Made by a program: the position numbers and the translations under genes. From positions 1 through 5,180 of the forward strand of contig CAZMGC010000048.1 of the NCBI GenBank assembly GCA_964565795.1: DNA of 5,180 nucleotides. The letters run 5' to 3'. Below, one piece after another: positions 1-5,180 of the stretch. How positions within the stretch are numbered: the first letter of the stretch is position 1; every line of letters begins with the position of its first letter. The notes beneath the pieces were generated by a model, which made no database searches, had not been told where the DNA came from, and was given only the letters and a program-made list of their open reading frames with translations. The stretch is from 2-01-FULL-39-10-A sp964565795 (GTDB lineage: Bacteria; Patescibacteriota; Microgenomatia; Levybacterales; UBA12049).

Positions 1-356
1 ATTCTTCTTGGAATTAAATGATCTGGAATTCTAACACCTAAGTTTTCCCCGCCTCCTCGCACCAAACCAGGAACTTTAGAAGTATCGCATTTTAAAACAA
101 TTGTTAAAGCTCCAGGCCAATATTTAATCATTAATTCTTCTACGCTAGAATCAAAAGTCACAAACTCTCTTACTCTTTCTATAGAATCAAACAAAACAGG
201 TGTAGCTTGGCTCTCGGGTCTTTTTCGGATATCAAACAATTTTTTAATCGCTGGTTCATTATCCATTCGGCAACTTATCCCAAATGCAGTGTCCGTCGGA
301 ATAATTACTATTCCGCCTTTTTTTACTATTTTTATAGCTTGTTCTATTTCATTCAT
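1..356 (-). CDS. tsaC: Threonylcarbamoyl-AMP synthase (Sua5/YrdC/YwlC family), N-terminal part, cut by window edge
   Basis: The first 118 residues are visible; the gene runs off the window at base 1. The family makes threonylcarbamoyl-AMP from threonine, bicarbonate and ATP in the cytoplasm, the first step of t6A37 modification of ANN-decoding tRNAs. Sequence support: PTDTAFGIS (residues 20-28, the nucleotide/threonine pocket motif), the basic IRKRP motif (43-47), YWPGALTIVL (79-88) and GVRIPDH (107-113), all in family order and spacing. The start is the ATG at 356-354, whose first bases overlap the tsaE stop as ATGA, so translation is probably coupled to tsaE; no strong Shine-Dalgarno is seen. 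Its pairing with tsaE, another t6A gene, supports the call. A short TsaC-type or a longer Sua5-type protein cannot be told apart because the C-terminus is missing. Confidence 0.93.
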   Translation of the reverse strand, partial: MNEIEQAIKIVKKGGIVIIPTDTAFGISCRMDNEPAIKKLFDIRKRPESQATPVLFDSIERVREFVTFDSSVEELMIKYWPGALTIVLKCDTSKVPGLVRGGGENLGVRIPDHLIPRR

Positions 357-784
357 ATTTTTTCTATTTCAATTTCTCTTTTGCTATCCCCAAGATAAAC
401 AAACTTAATTCGATAACCTTTTTTAGGAATGAAATTAACTAGTTTTTCTGCCCATTCTATAATTGTCACTGAAGCTTCCGTCGAGATAAATTCCGAAATT
501 CCAAGCTTATCCAATTCGCTTGGTTTATCAATCCTATAAAGATCGACATGATTTAAGGTGTCAAACTTCTCTGATTCGATCGTGTGACTTCTTACTAAAA
601 CAAAAGTTGGAGACAAAATTTTATCTTTTATTTTTAATCCTTTTGCAATTCCTTGTACAAATGTCGTTTTTCCAGCGCCTAAATCTCCAGACAAAAGAAC
701 AACATCGCCTCCGTTCAAATTTTTTGAAAATTCTTCTCCTAACTTATTTGTTTCATTACTATTATTTGTTAAATATTTTTTCAT
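353..784 (-). CDS. tsaE: tRNA threonylcarbamoyladenosine biosynthesis ATPase TsaE
   Basis: A 143-residue P-loop ATPase of normal family length. With TsaB and TsaD it forms the complex that moves the threonylcarbamoyl group from TC-AMP to A37 of tRNA; TsaE hydrolyses ATP to reset the complex. Visible motifs are the Walker A GDLGAGKT (33-40), the conserved SPTF (58-61), HVDLYR (79-84) and IIEWAEK (108-114). The ATG at 784-782 has a good Shine-Dalgarno (AGAGG, six bases upstream) lying inside the end of the preceding surface-protein gene, which it overlaps by 23 bases. Its TGA stop overlaps the tsaC start as ATGA. tsaB and tsaD are not in this window. Confidence 0.96.
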   Translation of the reverse strand: MKKYLTNNSNETNKLGEEFSKNLNGGDVVLLSGDLGAGKTTFVQGIAKGLKIKDKILSPTFVLVRSHTIESEKFDTLNHVDLYRIDKPSELDKLGISEFISTEASVTIIEWAEKLVNFIPKKGYRIKFVYLGDSKREIEIEKI

Positions 785-1607
785 AAATTTCCTCTATATT
801 TATATATTTTAAACTAAAAGCTAAAACTCCGGCAAAAATTAACAATATGCCTCCGAAAATAATTATTACCGGCATTTTCCTGTCAGTTGCTCCTAAAACC
901 TCCGTTTTATTTGAAGTCTGGGGAGCTTCACTTACATTTCTAATACCGATAAAACTATTTCCTTCAAATGTACGGGCTATTTTACCAGAATTATCTAAGT
1001 TTGACGAAAAGCGCGTGGGAAACCTAGACACCATGGAAGCAGTTGAGACACTTTTAACTATACTCGGGGACTTTGTGGCAGAATTCGTTACGGGTTTTGG
1101 AGTAGGAGGAGACTTAGTAGGAGTTGGAGTTTTTGAGGGTGTTGGTGTTGGGGGAGTGAAAATAGCTGAAGAATTATTTGAGGAATTTTTCGAGGAAGTT
1201 GTAAAAATCGTCCAAACACTCCCGCCATCCGTTAGTCTACCTGCTGACTGATCTATACCCGGAGCAATTAAACCTCCTTGATTTCCATAGGTAACTTGAT
1301 CAACTGATAAATTATCAGAAACTTGAACTAATCTTATGATATCTCCACCGTTATTTAATTTATTTGCCCAATCAAAAATAATAAAACCCTGAGGCGCTAA
1401 AACTCCTGATAAATCTAATTGATTATTTTCAGTCGAATCTCTTAATTTAAAATTTGAAAGATCTATAGCCATAGAATCAGGATTATATATTTCAATCCAG
1501 TCATCAGACGTACTTGAGGAAAATTCATTAATTTGAGGAGCTGCCAAAGAAATTGAAGTAGAAAAAAAGTTTATTAGAAAACAGATAATAAAAATCTGCT
1601 TTTTCAT
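762..1607 (-). CDS. Exported lamin-tail-domain protein with PT-rich stalk and C-terminal membrane anchor
   Basis: A 281-residue protein when started at the ATG 1607-1605. A longer version beginning at TTG (1628) adds seven residues before the signal peptide and overlaps the upstream gene; I prefer the ATG because it gives a clean signal sequence MKKQIFIICF... ending near LAA (residues 21-23). Residues about 24-138 resemble a lamin-tail (LTD) beta-sandwich: INEF, DDWIEIYNP, IDLSNFKLRD, LSGVLAPQGF and NNGGDIIRL. A Pro/Thr/Ser-rich linker follows (about 150-180), then an unassigned stretch, then a hydrophobic segment (about 245-266) and a short charged tail, so the LTD probably faces outside. 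LTDs occur on secreted and surface proteins of many bacteria; the ligand here is unknown. It follows the M23 peptidase by five bases, consistent with a cell-surface module, and overlaps tsaE. No Shine-Dalgarno is visible. Confidence 0.8.
   Translation of the reverse strand: MKKQIFIICFLINFFSTSISLAAPQINEFSSSTSDDWIEIYNPDSMAIDLSNFKLRDSTENNQLDLSGVLAPQGFIIFDWANKLNNGGDIIRLVQVSDNLSVDQVTYGNQGGLIAPGIDQSAGRLTDGGSVWTIFTTSSKNSSNNSSAIFTPPTPTPSKTPTPTKSPPTPKPVTNSATKSPSIVKSVSTASMVSRFPTRFSSNLDNSGKIARTFEGNSFIGIRNVSEAPQTSNKTEVLGATDRKMPVIIIFGGILLIFAGVLAFSLKYINIEEIYEKIFNK
791..795 (-). promoter_or_regulatory. Shine-Dalgarno of tsaE
   Basis: AGAGG on the minus strand, six bases before the tsaE ATG. It sits within the last codons of the upstream lamin-tail gene, so tsaE translation probably begins while ribosomes finish that gene. 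It supports the chosen tsaE start. Confidence 0.75.
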
Positions 1608-1612
1608 TTTAT

Positions 1613-2767
1613 TTATGGAATATGCCAATAAAGACTTACAGTTCCATTTTTATGATCTACGATTATTCCTTTTCCAAGTGATCCGTTATAACTACAAGTT
1701 GCGCTTGTTGCATATGCTTCTCCTGATTCCATAGCTCTGATCGGTGTACCAAATGGATTAGCGATATCAATTCCAGTATGAGTGCCCAGGAAATAAACCT
1801 CTCCATACCAAGTTGTTACACTTCCTGGGTATCCTGGAACAGGCTGTTGATACGAAGAATTTTCCAGATATGGTTTCGGATCAACCCTATTTCCCACAAC
1901 TCTATTATTCTGAACTGTAGCGTTTACATAAACTTCGAAGTGTAAATGAGGACCGGTTGAACAACCACTTGATCCAACTCCTGCAATAATATCTCCTTTA
2001 TTTACAGTCCCAATCTTTGCATTAATATTTCCTAGAGCTATATTAATAGATGCAGCATCCGCTTTAAGTCTTGCGAGGAGCTCCTGAAATTTTGCTTCGT
2101 CATTTTTTGTAACAGCTAAAAGCTGCTCTTTTTGAGCCTTCTCTGTATCGAGCTGCGCTTGATAACTTTCGAGCTCTACGTTAAGTTGTTCAATTTTTAC
2201 TTTTTTATCTTCAAATATATCTTTTTGATTTGAATAATCATTTCTAGCCTGTACTGTATCGTAGATCAAACGCTTATCATGGGCCTGTGCAATTCTTAAG
2301 TAATTTGCCTTTTTTACAAAATCTTCTACGCTTGATGACGCCAGTAGCATTTGGAATTGCGAGGTGCTTCCAACAATATATGTTTCCTTAATTCTATTTA
2401 TTAATATCTCAGACAAGCTATCCAAAGAATCTTCAAGCTTTACTATTTTTTTATCAGCAGTATCAATATCAAGCGTAAGATCAGATATTTGAGCTTTTGC
2501 TGAGTCAATCTTAAGCTGAGTTAATTTTATTTGATTATCAATTACTCCAATCTGGGAGGATAGAGTTTTTTCTTCGCCTTGGAGCGCTGATATTTTTGCT
2601 TGAGTTTCATCAATTTGTCTTAAAATTTCCGCCTGATTTTTTGATTGTCCTGAAGTAGGAGTCGGAGTAGCAGTCTGCGCTGTAGCGGAAATTTTAAAAA
2701 CAAAACTTAGAGCTGTAAAAACAAAAAGCGATAAAAGTAGATATGGTAAAAGCGTTTTAAGTTTCAT
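1613..2767 (-). CDS. Coiled-coil murein peptidase (M23/LytM), circularly permuted catalytic domain; probable FtsEX partner
   Basis: A 384-residue exported protein. Residues 1-30 are a signal peptide or N-terminal anchor, 32-42 a short TP-rich spacer, and about 44-130 and 160-245 two long coiled-coil helices. The segment between them (GSTSQFQMLLASSSVEDFVKKANYL region, 133-157) resembles the conserved middle of PcsB, CwlO and EnvC proteins. The M23 zinc-peptidase fold is present but its halves are swapped. First come VNKGDIIAGVG (255-265), STGPHLHFEV (270-279) and VDPKPYL (295-301). Then come THTGIDIA (329-336), GTPIRA (340-345), IIVDHKNG (368-375) and LYWHIP (379-384, the C-terminus). Expected zinc ligands H330, D334 and H276 and catalytic histidines H382 and H274 are all present, so it is probably active, unlike degenerate EnvC. 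It lies 27 bases after ftsX, supporting a role as the hydrolase controlled by FtsEX at the division site. No Shine-Dalgarno precedes the ATG. Confidence 0.92.
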   Translation of the reverse strand: MKLKTLLPYLLLSLFVFTALSFVFKISATAQTATPTPTSGQSKNQAEILRQIDETQAKISALQGEEKTLSSQIGVIDNQIKLTQLKIDSAKAQISDLTLDIDTADKKIVKLEDSLDSLSEILINRIKETYIVGSTSQFQMLLASSSVEDFVKKANYLRIAQAHDKRLIYDTVQARNDYSNQKDIFEDKKVKIEQLNVELESYQAQLDTEKAQKEQLLAVTKNDEAKFQELLARLKADAASINIALGNINAKIGTVNKGDIIAGVGSSGCSTGPHLHFEVYVNATVQNNRVVGNRVDPKPYLENSSYQQPVPGYPGSVTTWYGEVYFLGTHTGIDIANPFGTPIRAMESGEAYATSATCSYNGSLGKGIIVDHKNGTVSLYWHIP

Positions 2768-2773
2768 CTTTCA

Positions 2774-2779
2774 ATTATA
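2774..2779 (-). promoter_or_regulatory. Possible -10 box of a leaderless promoter for the M23 gene
   Basis: A perfect TATAAT on the minus strand is followed by exactly six bases (TGAAAG) and then the ATG of the M23 peptidase gene. This places the expected transcription start on the A of the ATG, the geometry of leaderless promoters. There is no upstream Shine-Dalgarno. The -35 region is weak (TTAAAA-like at best), and the region is AT-rich, so a chance match is possible. Confidence 0.4.
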
Positions 2780-2795
2780 CACTTTAAAAAAGTGT
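2779..2795 (-). repeat. 17-base palindrome between ftsX and the M23 gene
   Basis: Perfect inverted repeat ACACTTT - TTT - AAAGTGT. It begins on the last base of the ftsX stop codon and ends on the first base of the TATAAT box. It is not followed by a T-run on the minus strand, so it is a poor intrinsic terminator for ftsX. It fills the interval where a -10/-35 spacer would be and could be an operator, or an RNA hairpin in the ftsX-M23 message. Confidence 0.5.
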
Positions 2796-3661
2796 TATTT
2801 TAAGTATCTCAAAACAGCGAGGTAGCTGGAGAAAGCACCAAGGATTATAGCCACTACGGCCTCTATTGCTAAAAGTTCAAGTAGAAAAACTGGAGAAATA
2901 GGAAGAACTGGAATTCCTTTCAAGAAAGATGCTAGATATGGAGTTACATATAAGAGCGCACCTACGGAAATTATCCAACCAATCAAAGCTCCTACTAATC
3001 CATAAAATACTCCTTCTAAGATAAAAGGCCATCTAATATACCAGCTCCCAGCACCAATAAGCCTCATTGTCTCAATATCAGATTTCTTCTGGGATATTTT
3101 TATTCCAATAATAGTTACCATAATAAACACTGAAACCATCGATAGAATTACTACAACCGCAAGACCTATTTTTCTAAGTGCCCCTGTCCAGGAACTAAGC
3201 GTAGATACAACGTCCTTTTGAAACACAACCTCCTGAACAATTGTCGATTTCTTAAGCGTGTCTGAAACAAGAGCCAAATCTTCAATATTATAGGTGGCAA
3301 TTTCAAGAGATGCAGGCAAAATATCAGCTGTAACCAAATCAAGAAGGAGAGGGTCATCCTTATTTTGTTCTTTGTAAATTCTTAACGCTTCTTCTTTTGA
3401 GATAAATTTAACTTCTGAAATAAGTCCTGATTCTTTTAAAGAATTTCCCAGTTCTTCAATGTCAGCCTGTTTTGCCTCATCTCTAAAAAATGCAGTAACT
3501 TGCGGCTTGGATTCGAAATAATCAACAACTCTAGTAGAACCGAAAATTATTAATGCGAATATTGAGAATGCTAAAAATGTAAGCATCATTACAAATATCG
3601 CAGCTATTGCTTGATACGGAGATCTTCTTATATTTCTCCATGTTGTACTAATTGATTTCAT
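2795..3661 (-). CDS. ftsX: Cell division protein FtsX (ABC transporter-like permease)
   Basis: A 288-residue membrane protein of normal FtsX length. It has a cytoplasmic N-terminus (WRNIRRSPYQA), a first membrane segment at about 18-41, a large external domain (about 45-160), and three more membrane segments near 165-188, 213-238 and 257-281. Family signatures include FISKEEALRIYKEQ and LPASLEI in the external domain and SDIETMRLIGAG (194-205) in the cytoplasmic loop that contacts FtsE. FtsX passes FtsE ATP-hydrolysis movements across the membrane to a murein hydrolase or activator. The ATG at 3661 overlaps the ftsE TGA as ATGA and has a very strong Shine-Dalgarno (GAGGAGG), so coupling with ftsE should give matched amounts of the two proteins. 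Confidence 0.96.
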   Translation of the reverse strand: MKSISTTWRNIRRSPYQAIAAIFVMMLTFLAFSIFALIIFGSTRVVDYFESKPQVTAFFRDEAKQADIEELGNSLKESGLISEVKFISKEEALRIYKEQNKDDPLLLDLVTADILPASLEIATYNIEDLALVSDTLKKSTIVQEVVFQKDVVSTLSSWTGALRKIGLAVVVILSMVSVFIMVTIIGIKISQKKSDIETMRLIGAGSWYIRWPFILEGVFYGLVGALIGWIISVGALLYVTPYLASFLKGIPVLPISPVFLLELLAIEAVVAIILGAFSSYLAVLRYLK

Positions 3662-4440
3662 TTTAGTGCCTCCTCAAAATCGTCTGTCTTAACTTCTTTT
3701 TCCTCTTTTTTCTCTTCTTTCTTTTCTTCTACTTCTTCCTTGTCTTCTTTGCCTTCATGATGCTCTTTATATTTATGACCCTTTTTATCTTTTACCATTT
3801 CACCTTTATTTAATTCTATTACTCTCTTGTTAAGCTTTTTTATAATTTCGCTATTATGTGTCGCCATAACAACAGTTGTTCCTTTTTCATTAATTTCAGA
3901 TAGAAGTTTTACAATTTCCCAAGAAGTTGCATCATCTAAATTTCCTGTTGGTTCATCTGCTAACAAAATTTCAGGGGAGAGAATTAAAGCCCGTGCAATT
4001 GCTGCTCTTTGAAGCTCTCCTCCTGAGAGTTGTACTGGAAATTTATCCTTATGCTCTAAAATCCCAACTTGATTTAAAATTTCCATTGCACGACTTATAG
4101 CATCTTTTTTCTTAGTTCCGATTACCTCAAGAGGAAGTGTAGTATTCTCAAGAATTGTTCTATCGTGAAGTAGTTTTAAGTCCTGAAAAATTACACCAAT
4201 TCTTTTTCTGAGTTCAGGAATTTTTTTACCAGGAAGTTTAATAATGTCCCAATCATTAACCACCACTTTTCCCTGACTTGGGAGCATCTCGCGGATTAAA
4301 ATTCTAAAAATGGTAGTTTTTCCAGATCCAGTTGGACCAATTAAAAAAACGAACTCTCCCTTTTCTACTGTAAAAGAGACGTCTGAAATAGCGAAAACTC
4401 CTGTACCAAATTTTTTTGAGACATTTTCAAGGCTAATCAT
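3658..4440 (-). CDS. ftsE: Cell division ATP-binding protein FtsE with Lys/Glu-rich C-terminal extension
   Basis: A 260-residue ABC ATPase. Motifs: Walker A GPTGSGKT (35-42), Q-loop Q86 in IFQDLKLL, signature LSGGELQR (138-145), Walker B ILLADEPTGNLD (158-169) and switch histidine H195 in ATHN. The IFQD..LL..RT..EN pattern and the adjoining ftsX identify FtsE rather than a LolD/MacB-type ATPase. It sits on the cytoplasmic face of the membrane and powers FtsX, linking division to peptidoglycan cutting. The conserved domain ends near residue 216; the remaining roughly 44 residues are an extremely charged K/E/H-rich tail that typical FtsE (about 220-230 residues) lacks. The ATG at 4440 has only a weak upstream AAAG and no clear Shine-Dalgarno; it follows the preceding gene by 23 bases. 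Confidence 0.96.
   Translation of the reverse strand: MISLENVSKKFGTGVFAISDVSFTVEKGEFVFLIGPTGSGKTTIFRILIREMLPSQGKVVVNDWDIIKLPGKKIPELRKRIGVIFQDLKLLHDRTILENTTLPLEVIGTKKKDAISRAMEILNQVGILEHKDKFPVQLSGGELQRAAIARALILSPEILLADEPTGNLDDATSWEIVKLLSEINEKGTTVVMATHNSEIIKKLNKRVIELNKGEMVKDKKGHKYKEHHEGKEDKEEVEEKKEEKKEEKEVKTDDFEEALK
3669..3675 (-). promoter_or_regulatory. Strong Shine-Dalgarno of ftsX within the end of ftsE
   Basis: GAGGAGG, seven bases before the ftsX ATG. It is made from two GAG glutamate codons and the first base of an alanine codon near the C-terminus of FtsE. It is the strongest ribosome binding site seen in the window and fixes the ftsX start. Confidence 0.85.
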
Positions 4441-4463
4441 CTTTATTATGGACGTTGTGGGGA

Positions 4464-4922
4464 CTATTCAAGAACTTCTACTCTTCCAACATCCATTAAC
4501 CAGCCTGCATGTTGGGCTTTCTGAGTCTGGCCCCACACTTTAATCTTTTTATTCAAAACAAGAGACATATCCACAGTACTTGAAGTTAAGTAAACATATT
4601 GGCTTTCACCACCAGGACGCTCTAGATGATATTGCCCTTCCCCTTCAATTCCGCCTTCTTTAAGAACTCCCTCAGCGGTATCCTTGAAAGTACTTGTATC
4701 ATTTGAACCCATGGCTGTTCCTTTAGAAACTTGAGATTTATCTGTTACTTGCTTTGTAGGCTCGAGATTTGCGGTAGTTCCTTTAGCAATTAAAAATCCA
4801 CTACCAGCACCTAAAATAACCATAACAACCACAACTATTGCTATCATCATTTTTGGAGATTTAGTTGATTTTGTGTCAAATTGTCGCACTAATTTTTCCT
4901 CTGTAGTCTTATCTTTTTCCAT
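4464..4922 (-). CDS. Small single-pass membrane protein with probable OB-fold-like C-terminal domain, unknown function
   Basis: A 152-residue protein from the ATG at 4922-4920. A TTG at 4976 would add 18 residues but starts two bases after the prfB stop and lacks a convincing ribosome binding site, so I prefer the ATG. Residues 1-24 are charged and probably cytoplasmic, about 25-46 (MMIAIVVVVMVILGAGSG region) form one membrane helix, and a polar Thr/Ser/Lys linker follows. From about residue 80 a compact domain contains TAEGVLKEGG, YHLERPGGESQYVYL, LNKKIKVWG and AGWLMDVGRVEVLE. The alternating strand pattern with a 'KIKVWG' strand resembles small beta-barrel (OB-like) domains, probably outside the membrane. 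I do not recognise a named family. Its place between prfB and ftsE suggests co-expression with the division genes; a role in division or envelope is only inference. Confidence 0.75.
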   Translation of the reverse strand: MEKDKTTEEKLVRQFDTKSTKSPKMMIAIVVVVMVILGAGSGFLIAKGTTANLEPTKQVTDKSQVSKGTAMGSNDTSTFKDTAEGVLKEGGIEGEGQYHLERPGGESQYVYLTSSTVDMSLVLNKKIKVWGQTQKAQHAGWLMDVGRVEVLE

Positions 4923-4978
4923 AAGATTAAGGATCTTTACAACTCTAAGTAAAACATATTTGAGTGTTTTAATCAACC

Positions 4979-5180
4979 CTAAATGCTTCGGAGCTCAGCT
5001 TCTATAAATTTATCAATATCGCCATCTAAAACACCTTGGGTGTCTGAAGTTTCATAGTCAGTTCTAAGATCTTTTACCATTTTATAAGGGTGAAGCACAT
5101 AGGATCGAATTTGATTTCCCCAACCGGGAGTTTTGTATCCACCCTTTAGCGCTGCCTCATTCTTTTTTCTTTCTTCTTCC
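4979..5180 (-). CDS. prfB: Peptide chain release factor 2, C-terminal end, cut by window edge
   Basis: The last 66 residues plus a TAG stop are visible. They carry the hallmark RF2 ending: a K/E-rich helix (EEERKKNEAA), then GWGNQIRSYVLHPYKMVKDLRT, YETSDTQGVLDGDIDKFI and EAELRS. RF2 reads UAA and UGA stop codons and triggers peptide release; the GGQ and SPF motifs lie upstream, outside the window. The 'DLRT..ET.....VLDGDID.FI' ending and the absence of the RF1-type ending favour prfB over prfA. prfB next to ftsEX is a known gene order in Gram-positive bacteria and Actinobacteria. Any regulatory frameshift site would be near its start and cannot be seen. Confidence 0.95.
   Translation of the reverse strand, partial: EEERKKNEAALKGGYKTPGWGNQIRSYVLHPYKMVKDLRTDYETSDTQGVLDGDIDKFIEAELRSI

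Noticed and set aside
1110..1160. Tandem DNA repeat or CRISPR-like unit in the G/T-rich stretch
   Set aside because: It is low-complexity codon repetition for the Pro/Thr linker, with no regular unit or spacers.
847..1251. Open frame of 134 codons on the plus strand, rich in Gly and Val
   Set aside because: It is the antisense of the lamin-tail gene; its GVGV repeats are the reverse of the PT-rich linker codons, and it has no family signature.
1605..1628. Longer lamin-tail protein starting at TTG 1628
   Set aside because: It places seven polar residues before a clean signal peptide, overlaps the M23 gene and has no ribosome binding site; the ATG at 1607 is better.
1613..2050. Frameshift, truncation or tandem half-domains as the explanation of the odd M23 order
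   Set aside because: The frame is continuous, each motif occurs exactly once, and the natural end and start join without a gap, which fits permutation better than decay.
2779..2795. Intrinsic terminator after ftsX
   Set aside because: The stem is short and AT-rich and is not followed by a T-run on the minus strand; the next gene starts at once.
4441..4450. CATAAT four bases before the ftsE ATG as a second leaderless promoter
   Set aside because: The spacing is too short to place the transcription start on the ATG, and the match is imperfect; probably chance.
4923..4978. TTG start at 4976 for the OB-like protein, and a possible promoter (TTGATT with a TTTACT 17 bases on) in the gap after prfB
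   Set aside because: The TTG extension lacks a ribosome binding site and adds a segment unlike the rest. The promoter-like boxes are only partial matches in AT-rich DNA.

Overview
This AT-rich window is one unbroken block of genes, all on the minus strand. Read in the direction of transcription (high to low coordinates) the order is: end of prfB (peptide chain release factor 2), a small single-pass membrane protein with a probable OB-fold, ftsE, ftsX, a coiled-coil M23 murein peptidase, a lamin-tail-domain surface protein, tsaE, and the start of tsaC (Sua5/YrdC family). Intergenic gaps are 0-56 bases, two junctions are ATGA overlaps (ftsE/ftsX and tsaE/tsaC), and one is a 23-base overlap (surface protein/tsaE). 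Much of the block is therefore probably co-transcribed.

The low GC, small compact genes, PT-rich exported proteins, a lamin-tail protein with a C-terminal membrane anchor, and the style of the M23 and OB-like proteins suggest a Candidatus Patescibacteria (CPR) genome, perhaps Microgenomates. This is an inference from gene style; no rRNA marker is present. TAA, TAG and TGA all end genes here, so UGA is not reassigned as it is in Gracilibacteria and Absconditabacteria.

Region 1 (about 4979-5180) is the RF2 C-terminus. Region 2 (about 1613-4922) is the division and cell-wall module. FtsE and FtsX form an ABC-type transmembrane complex that in other bacteria drives a periplasmic coiled-coil murein hydrolase or its activator (EnvC, PcsB, CwlO/RipC). 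A protein of exactly that type lies immediately downstream. Region 3 (about 762-1607) encodes a surface protein of unknown role. Region 4 (1-784) holds two t6A tRNA-modification genes.

The most notable observation is that the M23 domain is circularly permuted. The half carrying the HLH motif and the 'VDPKPYL' end comes first, fused to the coiled coil. The half carrying HTGID and the YWH motif comes last and ends the protein two residues after its catalytic histidine. All five expected active-site residues are present, and the natural C-terminus would join without a gap to the start of the first half. I do not know of a description of this arrangement beside ftsEX. Secondary points are a possible leaderless promoter with a palindrome in front of this peptidase gene and a long Lys/Glu-rich tail on FtsE.
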